From positions 166,639 to 230,638 of the forward strand of contig JAHDFP010000003.1 of NCBI GenBank assembly GCA_020628095.1: a stretch of 64,000 bases of DNA, read 5' to 3'. The notes below the pieces were generated by a model. It made no database searches. It worked only from the letters and a program-made list of their open reading frames with translations, and was not told the DNA's origin. Of the stretch, positions 35,378 to 42,396 are shown in pieces. Made by a program: the position numbers and the translations under genes. The stretch is from Saprospiraceae bacterium. Its GTDB lineage: Bacteria > Bacteroidota > Bacteroidia > Chitinophagales > Saprospiraceae. Each line of letters begins with the position of its first letter. Positions within the stretch are counted from its first letter, which is position 1.

Positions 35378-35399
35378 ACATGTAAATATTGTTACATGT
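35378..35399. promoter_or_regulatory. Perfect inverted repeat, possible operator
   Basis: ACATGTAA (35378-35385) and TTACATGT (35392-35399) form a perfect 8-6-8 dyad in the 268-base space between the RidA-like gene and the small protein at 35557. It has no T-tract and is too short and AT-rich for a terminator, so an operator for a dimeric regulator is the likelier reading. A related half (GTTACATGTA) occurs at 53491-53500 upstream of another minus-strand gene. The remaining gap sequence shows nothing else. Confidence 0.4.
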
Positions 35400-35556
35400 C
35401 TAACCTCTTATAAACCATAGGCTTAAGTGAGTTAACAATTTATTTACATAATGGGAAGCAACCTTTAGCCCATATATCGAGTATTATAGGTAAGTAATGC
35501 ATAATGCAGCGATTTCAAAAGAATAGTCGTTGTACTTAAAAAAAAGTTGCGAAAAC

Positions 35557-35874
35557 ATGGTTACAAAAAGTGAATTCGCAACATTACTAAGTAGAGAAAA
35601 GATCATACCTATGGAAACCATGCTTACAAGAAATAACGAGAGACCTTACCTAAAGGTCGTGCCTAATATAGAGGAGCGAAAGATTACGATAAAAGATAAT
35701 GTATACGCGCATCCGTTTAGTTGGTTTATTACCAATTCATCAGGAGAATTGTCTAAGAGTGGGCGTGTTGTAGGTAGAGAGATGATAATATCTGTTCCTG
35801 ATTTGGAAGACGGTATTTATCATTTTAGGGCGCAAGGAGAGATATACGAATTTAACCTGGATTTGGCTATATAA
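35557..35874 (+). CDS. Small protein resembling a stand-alone T9SS sorting-like domain
   Basis: A 105-residue protein with no signal peptide. The last 65 residues read like a small beta-sandwich of the type IX secretion C-terminal kind: ITNSSGELSKSGRVVGRE, then MIISVPDLEDGIYHFRAQG, then EIYEFNLDL. In secreted Bacteroidota proteins this block is attached to a cargo; here it follows only a 40-residue N-terminus. I start at ATG 35557; a TTG nine codons earlier (35530) is less likely. Function unknown; the resemblance is by eye. Confidence 0.5.
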   Translation: MVTKSEFATLLSREKIIPMETMLTRNNERPYLKVVPNIEERKITIKDNVYAHPFSWFITNSSGELSKSGRVVGREMIISVPDLEDGIYHFRAQGEIYEFNLDLAI

Positions 35875-35969
35875 TCAGCTAGTTAGAATAATTAATTTAG
35901 TGAGTGAAAGCTCCTTGGAAATTTTTTCAAGGGGCTTTTTTTATATTCAGGACTTATTAAATATAAGAA

Positions 35970-36692
35970 ATGAAAATATACTTGTTCCTTATCCTTGCCA
36001 TATTATTTGTCCATTGTGCGGAAAATACCGATTCCTACGATACCATATCGAACACAACAGTGAGCATAACCATAGATGGTCAAGCAAATGAATCAGCATG
36101 GAGTAATACAGAATGGAGGCCGATAGACCAGTTGTGGATTGGGGAAGATTATTCAGAAAGAGATTTTCAGGGAAAGTATAAAGTTCTTTGGGATGAGAAT
36201 CATATCTATGTATTAGCTTCTATTTTGGATGATACGTTGATGGATATTCACATGGATGGATTGGATAGGTATTGGGATGATGACTGTCTTGAGATTTTTG
36301 TAGACGAAGATGCCTCTGGAGGGGATCATCAGTATAATTACAATGCTTTTGCATATCATATAGGATTGGATGGTAGCGTCGCAGATATCGGCGTGGATAG
36401 CTTGCCGCATTACTATGATCATTGCACATCGAGACGCGTAACTAATGGTCAGGAGTCGATATGGGAAGTGGCTATAGATTTGTATGATGATACATTTACT
36501 TTAGGCGGTTATAATCAGAGCGTTAGTTTGATGAAGGGTAAGAAAATTGGATTCGCCATTGCCTATTGCGATAATGACCATAGCGAAGAAAGGGAAAACT
36601 TTATAGGAAGCACTTATGTAGCTGGAGAGGATAAGAATCGTGGATGGATAGATGCTGGTATATTTGGTAAGTACGTTTTATCTGAGAAATAA
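35970..36692 (+). CDS. Lipoprotein with CBM9-like domain
   Basis: A 240-residue lipoprotein (lipobox FVHC, Cys near 16) whose body is a DOMON-like carbohydrate-binding module related to CBM9. Evidence: VSITIDGQANESAWSNTEW, FQGKYKVLWDENHIYVLASILDDTL and RYWDDDCLEIFVDEDASGG, each conserved in this family, with a C-terminal FAIAYCDNDH.EERENFIGS block. No catalytic domain is attached. It may bind sugar at the cell surface, although it stands far from the polysaccharide locus. It is convergent with the flotillin gene and shares its terminator region. Confidence 0.78.
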   Translation: MKIYLFLILAILFVHCAENTDSYDTISNTTVSITIDGQANESAWSNTEWRPIDQLWIGEDYSERDFQGKYKVLWDENHIYVLASILDDTLMDIHMDGLDRYWDDDCLEIFVDEDASGGDHQYNYNAFAYHIGLDGSVADIGVDSLPHYYDHCTSRRVTNGQESIWEVAIDLYDDTFTLGGYNQSVSLMKGKKIGFAIAYCDNDHSEERENFIGSTYVAGEDKNRGWIDAGIFGKYVLSEK

Positions 36693-36721
36693 AAAAAGCG
36701 GACCAAAAATTTTGGTCCGCT
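36690..36721 (-). terminator. Terminator for the flotillin operon
   Basis: AGCGGACC (36697-36704) pairs with GGTCCGCT (36714-36721); the A/T-rich centre extends the stem to 12 pairs in a nearly perfect palindrome. Read on the minus strand the stem is followed by seven T residues, a classic terminator for nfeD-flotillin. On the plus strand no T-tract follows, so it would stop the CBM9 transcript less well. Confidence 0.85.
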
Positions 36722-36753
36722 CATCCTATATAATTGTTCTAAAAGGATTGGCA

Positions 36754-38310
36754 TTACTCTGAGTCAGAACTATTTTCTTGTTTAGTACTTTCTATATGAC
36801 CGTTCTGCTCTTCTTTAGTCTTTTTGACAAGAGCTTCTGGTAAGCTCATGCCGCTTTGCTCGAGGAAGTCATTGAGTTGTGGCATCATTCCATATAACCC
36901 CTGTACGAAATTGGATACACCTTGACCAGATCCATTATCATAGACCACGACTTTGTCTATATCTAGGTCTTTGATGGCTCCAGTTTGTATTTCAGCGAGT
37001 TCTGTCAGTTTGTCTATCATTAGATATCCTATTGCACTTTGAGGATCGCCATTTGCTGCATCCACTAGTTTCTTGAATCCTTCCGCCTGCTTAGTCAATA
37101 GTTCTTCTTGCCCTTTGGCTTGCGCTAGGTACTTTGCTAATATGGCATCCGCTTCACCTTTAGCAATTTCCCTTTTCTTTTCTGCCTCCGCTTGTGCCGC
37201 GATCACAGCCTTTTCTTTTTCTATGTCCGCCTCTACAACTTCGTCTGCTTTTTTACGAGCAAGTTCCATCTGACCTCTGGCGTCTTCCGCTAACTTTTCT
37301 GCTGTGTATGCTTCTTCTAATGCTTTGGCTGCAGCGACCTTCTTGGCAGCAGTTGCCTTTCTATCTGCCTCAGCGATCTCTATGTCTCTTGCAGCATTAG
37401 AATTAGCGATCTTTATGGAGGCAGAGTTTTTTCCTTCCGTGGCAATGGCCTGTGCTTCTGCTTCTCCGATTTCGGCTTTGGAGTTGGCATCTGCAACGCT
37501 AACCCTTTGCCTTTGTGTGGCTTCTGCTTCTCCTATATCCGCGAGTGAATTCGCATCAGCGACTTTGATCCGTTGCTTTTGTATAGCTTCTGCTTCTCCG
37601 ACTTCTGCTCTGGAGTTTGCATCAGCAACTTTGATCCGTTGTTCCTGCTGCGCTTCGGCTTGACCTATTGCCCCTATCCTTTCTTCATTAGATACTTTTA
37701 CTTTGGCATCATTGATAGCTTTGGCAGCGGCTTCTTTACCAAGTGCTTGGATATAGCCAGACTCATCCTGAATGTCGGTGACATTGACATTTATTAGTTC
37801 TAGACCTATCTTATGTAGCTCGTTACCCACATTAGAGTAGACAGAATCTACAAATTTGTCTCTATCAGTATTTAGTTCTTCGATATCCATATTGGCTATC
37901 ACGAGACGCATTTGACCCATTATGATATCATGTGCAAGGGAGCGGATGTTTGGTTGTTCGAGTCCGAGTAATCGTTCGGCCGCGGCATTCATGAGGTGAG
38001 GTTTGTTACTTATACCCACTGTAAATTGCGCTGGCACAGAGACTCTAATATTTTGTTTTGATAGAGCATCTTGTAGATTCACATCTATAGATATGGGAGT
38101 CAGATCTAGATATCTATAGTCTTGAATTACGGGCCAAACGAAGGCCGCACCTCCTGCGTAACATTGAGCAGATTGTTCTCCCGATGTTTTTCCATAGACG
38201 ACAAGGATTTTGTCAGAGGGACACCTCTTAAATCTACTGATGAAAAAGATTATCAAGAGTAGTGCAACAAAGACTAAGAATCCTACGATGATTAATATCT
38301 GTGTGGTCAT
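36754..38310 (-). CDS. Flotillin family protein (SPFH domain)
   Basis: A 518-residue flotillin-like protein. An N-terminal membrane segment (residues about 4-25) is followed by an SPFH domain (about 35-200: ILVVYGKTSG, VPAQFTVGI, ERLLG, HDIIMGQMRLVIANMDIEELN), a long Ala/Glu-rich coiled coil (about 205-430) and a C-terminal flotillin tail. It assembles on membranes and is thought to organise lipid domains; it works with NfeD-type OB-fold proteins, and the gene just upstream (17-base gap) is one. Residues 217-282 form three tandem 22-residue repeats, noted separately. The tail ends in a charged Glu/Lys stretch. Confidence 0.93.
   Translation of the reverse strand: MTTQILIIVGFLVFVALLLIIFFISRFKRCPSDKILVVYGKTSGEQSAQCYAGGAAFVWPVIQDYRYLDLTPISIDVNLQDALSKQNIRVSVPAQFTVGISNKPHLMNAAAERLLGLEQPNIRSLAHDIIMGQMRLVIANMDIEELNTDRDKFVDSVYSNVGNELHKIGLELINVNVTDIQDESGYIQALGKEAAAKAINDAKVKVSNEERIGAIGQAEAQQEQRIKVADANSRAEVGEAEAIQKQRIKVADANSLADIGEAEATQRQRVSVADANSKAEIGEAEAQAIATEGKNSASIKIANSNAARDIEIAEADRKATAAKKVAAAKALEEAYTAEKLAEDARGQMELARKKADEVVEADIEKEKAVIAAQAEAEKKREIAKGEADAILAKYLAQAKGQEELLTKQAEGFKKLVDAANGDPQSAIGYLMIDKLTELAEIQTGAIKDLDIDKVVVYDNGSGQGVSNFVQGLYGMMPQLNDFLEQSGMSLPEALVKKTKEEQNGHIESTKQENSSDSE
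37465..37662 (-). repeat. Three tandem 66-base repeats in the flotillin coiled coil
   Basis: The coiled coil holds three consecutive 22-residue units (residues 217-238, 239-260, 261-282) built as EAEA..QQRIKVADANS.AEIG with few changes; a fourth degenerate unit follows. The DNA period of 66 bases suggests slippage or duplication. Copy number could vary between strains. Confidence 0.85.
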
Positions 38311-38327
38311 AACTATTGGTTTTGATT

Positions 38328-38861
38328 TTAGTTTTCTAATAATTGTACTTTGACAAACTCTCCGTCTATATCCATCACGGTAATCGGAGAACCTGTTTTT
38401 ATTTCTTTGCTATCATAGCTCAATGCTTTTAATTCTCTATTTACACCATTTACTCTGACATGTACAATGCCATTTCCTTCTTCAGCAGGTACTCTTAAGT
38501 AGACTTCTCCTTTTTGGAATAAAGCATCCTCCATTTTCCAGTTCACATTGCTTTCGTTTTTCATTAATAGTCTAAGTAGATAGTTGAGTATCCATAAAGC
38601 AAATAGTCCTGAAATTATTCCAATGCTTATAGCGATTACTGGTGATTTATTGGTTGCTAATAATACTTTGATAACCCAAGAGCCTACGGATACAAATGTG
38701 AGAAACCCTTTTATCAGACCTAGTCCACCAGAATCAGCATCTACTTCGGTATCTCCTATATCTATGTCCATATCGAGACCTCCCAATAGTGATAGTAGCA
38801 AAAGAAGGACTAATATTCCTCCAGCGAAGATTGAGGTCCAGGTGAGAATTTCGATCATCAT
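38328..38861 (-). CDS. NfeD-like OB-fold membrane protein
   Basis: A 177-residue membrane protein: a first helix (residues about 8-28), an acidic loop (DMDIDIGDTEVDADSGG), two further helices (about 50-70 and 75-98), and a C-terminal OB-fold of about 65 residues (KGEVYLRVPAEEGNGIVHVRVNG to VMDIDGEFVKVQLLE). It matches the short NfeD/YqiJ-like partners of flotillins, encoded directly upstream of the flotillin gene in the same operon. Role: membrane organisation with flotillin. Confidence 0.88.
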   Translation of the reverse strand: MMIEILTWTSIFAGGILVLLLLLSLLGGLDMDIDIGDTEVDADSGGLGLIKGFLTFVSVGSWVIKVLLATNKSPVIAISIGIISGLFALWILNYLLRLLMKNESNVNWKMEDALFQKGEVYLRVPAEEGNGIVHVRVNGVNRELKALSYDSKEIKTGSPITVMDIDGEFVKVQLLEN

Positions 38862-39146
38862 GAAAGTGTTAGTTAGGGAATAAAATCTTTAAAATATAAC
38901 ATATATACGAGCAATTAGAGTTTCGTATATTATTATAGTTAATCTATTAAATTATGTGATTGGTCGTAATAATCAATGTTTTTCAAATGATGGACGTGTA
39001 CGGAAAAAGAGTCACCTAATGTTAGAGAATATTTAGGTGAGATTGTTTCAATAGTATTCTTGCTCCTATGAAGAAAGTGTTCCGCCTACTGGCTTTATAA
39101 CGTTAATTTGAGAAGGCATTTTTTTAGCTGGCGGTTACTTTCATTG

Positions 39147-39237
39147 AAGGGGGAAAGGTTTATGACTTTTGACTTGATATTCGAAATTCTGAGATTATAA
39201 TTCTATATATCATTATATCTGAATAACCTTTCCCCTT
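39147..39237. repeat. Inverted repeat with 13-base arms and a 64-base centre
   Basis: AAGGGGGAAAGGTT (39147-39160) is matched by AACCTTTCCCCTT (39225-39237), differing by one G. A looser match continues outside the arms: GGCGGTT (39131-39137) and AACGCC (39241-39246). The spacing could be a folded RNA stem, a vestigial mobile element (MITE-like) or a long operator. No target-site duplication is apparent. Confidence 0.5.
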
Positions 39238-39440
39238 GAGAACGCCCAAAATGAAAAAGTATTGAAAAAAATACTGAAAATGGTCGCTGCGTGCTTGAAA
39301 AGAACTCTAATGGGTGTTAAGTCTTATGATTAGCTAATGTTCTTTTTCTAGGTTTTCACTATTAAGTCAAATCTTAATTAATGCAATAATTCACACTTTT
39401 AAATTACACTGATGTAATACGTATTTCAAAACGTTGAGTT

Positions 39441-39501
39441 TTTTCTTACCATAAATCAAGGGAAAAGGTATGATGACGTTATTTTCTTATCATAAATCAA
39501 G
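39441..39501 (+). promoter_or_regulatory. Two direct repeats, probable Crp/Fnr-type binding sites
   Basis: TTTTCTTACCATAAATCAAG (39441-39460) recurs as TTTTCTTATCATAAATCAAG (39482-39501), with a single mismatch and a 41-base period, close to four helical turns. The second copy ends 20 bases before the start of the Crp/Fnr gene. The inner 14 bases, TTAyCATAAATCAA, match the layout of an FNR/CRP box (TTGATnnnnATCAA) with a perfect right half. Autoregulation by the adjacent regulator is the natural inference. Confidence 0.65.
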
Positions 39502-39521
39502 AAAATCAATTATTTTCCAAT

Positions 39522-40136
39522 ATGAATTTGACTGAGGAGAAGAGAAAGATTTCCCAATTTTTTAAAACCGCATTGCTCAATTTAGGTGAAATCGATGATT
39601 CTGTTTTCGATATTTTCTTTAGTAAAACAAAAACTGTAGAATATCCAAAGAATAGATTTCTAATAGAACCTGGGCGTCAAGAAGATTATATTTATTTTAT
39701 AATTGATGGTGGCGTAATTGTTTATGTAGAAAAAGGCGGAGTTCAATATATTACTAATATTTGTTTCACCAATCAATTTACAAGTGCTCTAAATTCATTT
39801 TTAGTGCGCCTTCCGTCGAAGTACCATATTAAGACCATTGTAGATTCAAAGTTTTTGGCGATTAGTTACGATGATCTCCAATACATTTATCGCGAGTATC
39901 CGCAAATAAATACTCTAGGACGCCTAATGATGGAGCGTTTGCTTTTGGAAAAAAGAGAACGAGAACTTGACTTTATGATCCTGTCAGCTGAAGAAAGATA
40001 TAATAAACTCATAAAGAATCATCCAAAGTATATCCAACAAGTAAAGCAGAAGCACCTGGCCTCATTTCTTGGGATTACACCAGAGAGTCTTAGTCGTATT
40101 AGGAAAAAATATCATAAGTTTAACTCGACTATTTAG
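39522..40136 (+). CDS. Crp/Fnr family transcriptional regulator
   Basis: A 204-residue regulator. Residues about 30-130 form the cyclic-nucleotide-binding-type beta-roll (VEYPKNRFLIEPGRQEDYIYFIIDGGVIVYVEK), residues about 130-150 the dimerisation helix, and 155-204 the winged helix-turn-helix with QKHLASFLGITPESLSRIRKK as the recognition region. There are no N-terminal cysteines, so it is not an iron-sulfur FNR. The cNMP-contacting Arg/Ser motif (RSAxR...) is not apparent, so it may not bind cAMP. Its own upstream region carries two likely operator repeats. Many Bacteroidota regulators of this type have unknown ligands. Confidence 0.9.
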   Translation: MNLTEEKRKISQFFKTALLNLGEIDDSVFDIFFSKTKTVEYPKNRFLIEPGRQEDYIYFIIDGGVIVYVEKGGVQYITNICFTNQFTSALNSFLVRLPSKYHIKTIVDSKFLAISYDDLQYIYREYPQINTLGRLMMERLLLEKRERELDFMILSAEERYNKLIKNHPKYIQQVKQKHLASFLGITPESLSRIRKKYHKFNSTI

Positions 40137-40313
40137 ACAATATTTTTTATCCAATTAAGAACTTAATAGATTCTTGTGAAGAGGACATAACGTTTGGTCT
40201 TGCGAAATAGGACTTAATTATAATTGTTCCTTAAGTGCAAAGACCGATTATTTGGATGAGATTGCTGTCAACGATATTTTGATAACAAATGTATAGATGA
40301 CAAGAAGGATATA

Positions 40314-41039
40314 CTAGGTTATATTGGCGATACCTCTAAGGTAGCTTTGTTTCTTTATTATGCGAGACCCGTACCATGAGAATGCCTCTCCATCTACTGT
40401 GAGTACTTTTGTTTTTGGAAAAATGTTTTGAAAGTAATCTACATGTTTTTGTTTGAAAGGAAATGGCTCAGAGCTAAGTAGGAGATATTCTAAGGATAAT
40501 GACTGTAGTTCTTCTATTGTAACTTCTGGGTATCTCATGGTGGATCTGAAAATGTTATCAAAACCGCATAAGTCCATCATGGCATTGATGAAAGTATCAC
40601 CACCGGCAACCATCAGAGGATCTTTCCATATCAAGTATGCGGCTTTTCTTTTTTGATCCGAGTATATGGAAGTCACTGCCTTTTTTAATTTGTTTCTTAG
40701 CTGAACGGATTCAATAATTCGGTTCGTGAGAGTTCCTATTTTTTCTATAAGTTCAAAGTTGTCGGCAAGAGTTTTGACATCTGATACATAGACTTGATAA
40801 TGAATCATCAAGGACTCAATTTGCTCCTTGGTGTTTTCCTCTTTATTGGCAATGATAAGATCTGGATTTAGCGTTCTTATTTTTTTTAGATTCAAATTTT
40901 TCGTGCCTCCTATCCGTAGTTTGCTTTTATACCATGACTCTGGGTGTACACAGAATTTAGTGATACCGCAAACTTGAGATTCCAGACCTAAGTCAAAGAG
41001 TAATTCTGTCTGAGATGGAACTGTAGATATTATTTTCAT
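40314..41039 (-). CDS. Helical-backbone metal-receptor (BtuF/FepB-fold) protein
   Basis: A 241-residue periplasmic-binding-protein-like protein of the type that binds cobalamin, haem or iron complexes (PF01497). Motifs: KIISTVPSQTELLFDLGLE at the start, ITKFCVHPESWYKSKLRIGGTKNLNLKKIRTLNPDLIIANKEEN, and YPEVTIEELQSLSLEYLLLSSEP. There is no signal peptide and no adjacent ABC transporter, so it may be cytoplasmic or work with a transporter elsewhere. I start at ATG 41039 (MKIISTV); two more ATGs lie up to 24 bases upstream. Gene-free flanks of 177 and 157 bases carry nothing recognisable. Confidence 0.8.
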   Translation of the reverse strand: MKIISTVPSQTELLFDLGLESQVCGITKFCVHPESWYKSKLRIGGTKNLNLKKIRTLNPDLIIANKEENTKEQIESLMIHYQVYVSDVKTLADNFELIEKIGTLTNRIIESVQLRNKLKKAVTSIYSDQKRKAAYLIWKDPLMVAGGDTFINAMMDLCGFDNIFRSTMRYPEVTIEELQSLSLEYLLLSSEPFPFKQKHVDYFQNIFPKTKVLTVDGEAFSWYGSRIIKKQSYLRGIANIT

Positions 41040-41196
41040 TAACGACATTAAACTATAGGACAAATTGACTAGTAGTTTCGAAGTAATTTTAAGAAAAATA
41101 TACTATAACTAAGATGGGGTTATGTCGTATGAGGATATCCTAGACAATTTCAGTAAAGCAAACTTGACCATCTAAGAATAACTTTTTCTTTGATTG

Positions 41197-42354
41197 CTAT
41201 TTTATGATAATGATTTTTTTTACCAATAAGTTACTTCCAAATAAGTCTGTAACATGAATTATATAACTACCTGCTGATAAAGAAGAAGTGGGTAAATATA
41301 TTAGCTTAGACGTCAAGCCGAAATAACTACCAATTTCTTCTCCTATAGTATTGATTATTTTTACATTACATTCTAGCTTTTCAGGATTCTCAAGATAGAT
41401 TATATCTTTTGCTGGATTCGGATATAATTTAAAACTTGAAGATGCAGAACTTCGAACTCGTATTCCTGGCAGTATTTGCTTGTCGCAATCTTGATTTGGT
41501 TCTGGTTTTTTGGATAAGAACGGACTGCCTTGCATAACCATCTTGATTCTTGATGCTTGACCTTTTGTGATATGCTTGTCGCAACCTAAACCTGCGTAAG
41601 ACATAACATTTTTTCCATCAGGTTGATAATAATCTCCATTGGAATCTGTCAAAGCATCATTGTATCTACAGGTAGAAGGATTATACCCACCATTAGGGTC
41701 AGCTGGTGTATCGCAAACTAAATCTCCGCATTGTTCACAGTTACTTCCATTTACAAGCTCAGGGCAAGAAGTAATATTTAAGCCTGTAGTGCTGCAGGGA
41801 AACATAGTGTTTGTATAGTCGGTACTTTGAAAAGTATGAAAAAGCCCCAGGGCGTGTCCCATCTCATGAGCAATTATTGAACTCCTTGAGGTTGCCACAG
41901 GCATTGGGTCAAAAACGAATTCACTATAATTAGGATCTATAGGATTCCCCCATTTACCACTTACACCAAAAGCACCTCCCGGTATGTCAATTGCAAAAGC
42001 AGAAGGTTCACCTTCGTCCGAACCTATAAACATATCAATGCCATCATCATTATGATAATCCAGTAACCAATCATCACATAAGTAAGCTGCTACACCTGCG
42101 GTTACTAAAAAATCATTCACGATATAGTCTGGACATTGGTAGTCAAAATATATGCTATGGCGATTAAATATTTTATCTAATTGTGATTTTGATTCTTCAA
42201 GTTCTGCTTTTGAGATAGCTAATTGACCTGTTGCATCAGTCATAATATGAGGATATACTTTGATGTATATTCTATTTTGAGATAATAATTGACTTGTAAC
42301 TAATAAGCTCAAAACTGTAAACAAGCTAAAACTCTTAATGTATAATTTGAACAT
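41197..42354 (-). CDS. M43 zinc metalloprotease with T9SS sorting signal
   Basis: A 385-residue secreted protease of the pappalysin/M43B (archaelysin-like) type. A signal peptide (to about 26, LLSQ) is followed by the catalytic domain with the zinc motif HEMGHALGLFH (His163, Glu164, His167, His173) and the Met-turn KNVMSYAGLGC near 250. Many Cys pairs (TSCPELVNGSNCEQCGDLVC and others) suggest disulfides. Residues about 305-385 form a type IX secretion C-terminal domain (FKLYPNPAKDIIYL to GSYIIHVTD), so the enzyme is exported through the outer membrane and probably attached there. It lies 42 bases after the mutase gene. Confidence 0.9.
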   Translation of the reverse strand: MFKLYIKSFSLFTVLSLLVTSQLLSQNRIYIKVYPHIMTDATGQLAISKAELEESKSQLDKIFNRHSIYFDYQCPDYIVNDFLVTAGVAAYLCDDWLLDYHNDDGIDMFIGSDEGEPSAFAIDIPGGAFGVSGKWGNPIDPNYSEFVFDPMPVATSRSSIIAHEMGHALGLFHTFQSTDYTNTMFPCSTTGLNITSCPELVNGSNCEQCGDLVCDTPADPNGGYNPSTCRYNDALTDSNGDYYQPDGKNVMSYAGLGCDKHITKGQASRIKMVMQGSPFLSKKPEPNQDCDKQILPGIRVRSSASSSFKLYPNPAKDIIYLENPEKLECNVKIINTIGEEIGSYFGLTSKLIYLPTSSLSAGSYIIHVTDLFGSNLLVKKIIIIK

Positions 42355-42396
42355 TACATTTATTTTGGAACATTAATTTAATAAACATTAAACAAA

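Larger units (their letters stand above)
38862..39521. other. 660-base gene-free region upstream of the Crp/Fnr gene
   Basis: No ORF of credible length and no RNA gene is recognised here. It contains a long-spaced inverted repeat (39147-39237) and two direct repeats close to the Crp/Fnr start (39441-39501), both listed separately. The left part (38862-39140) is plain AT-rich sequence that should hold the nfeD promoter on the minus strand; no clear TAnnTTTG box was found. Confidence 0.6.

Noticed and set aside
39120..39260. Insertion sequence or MITE with target duplication
   Set aside because: I looked for matching direct repeats just outside the inverted arms and found none; no transposase is present.
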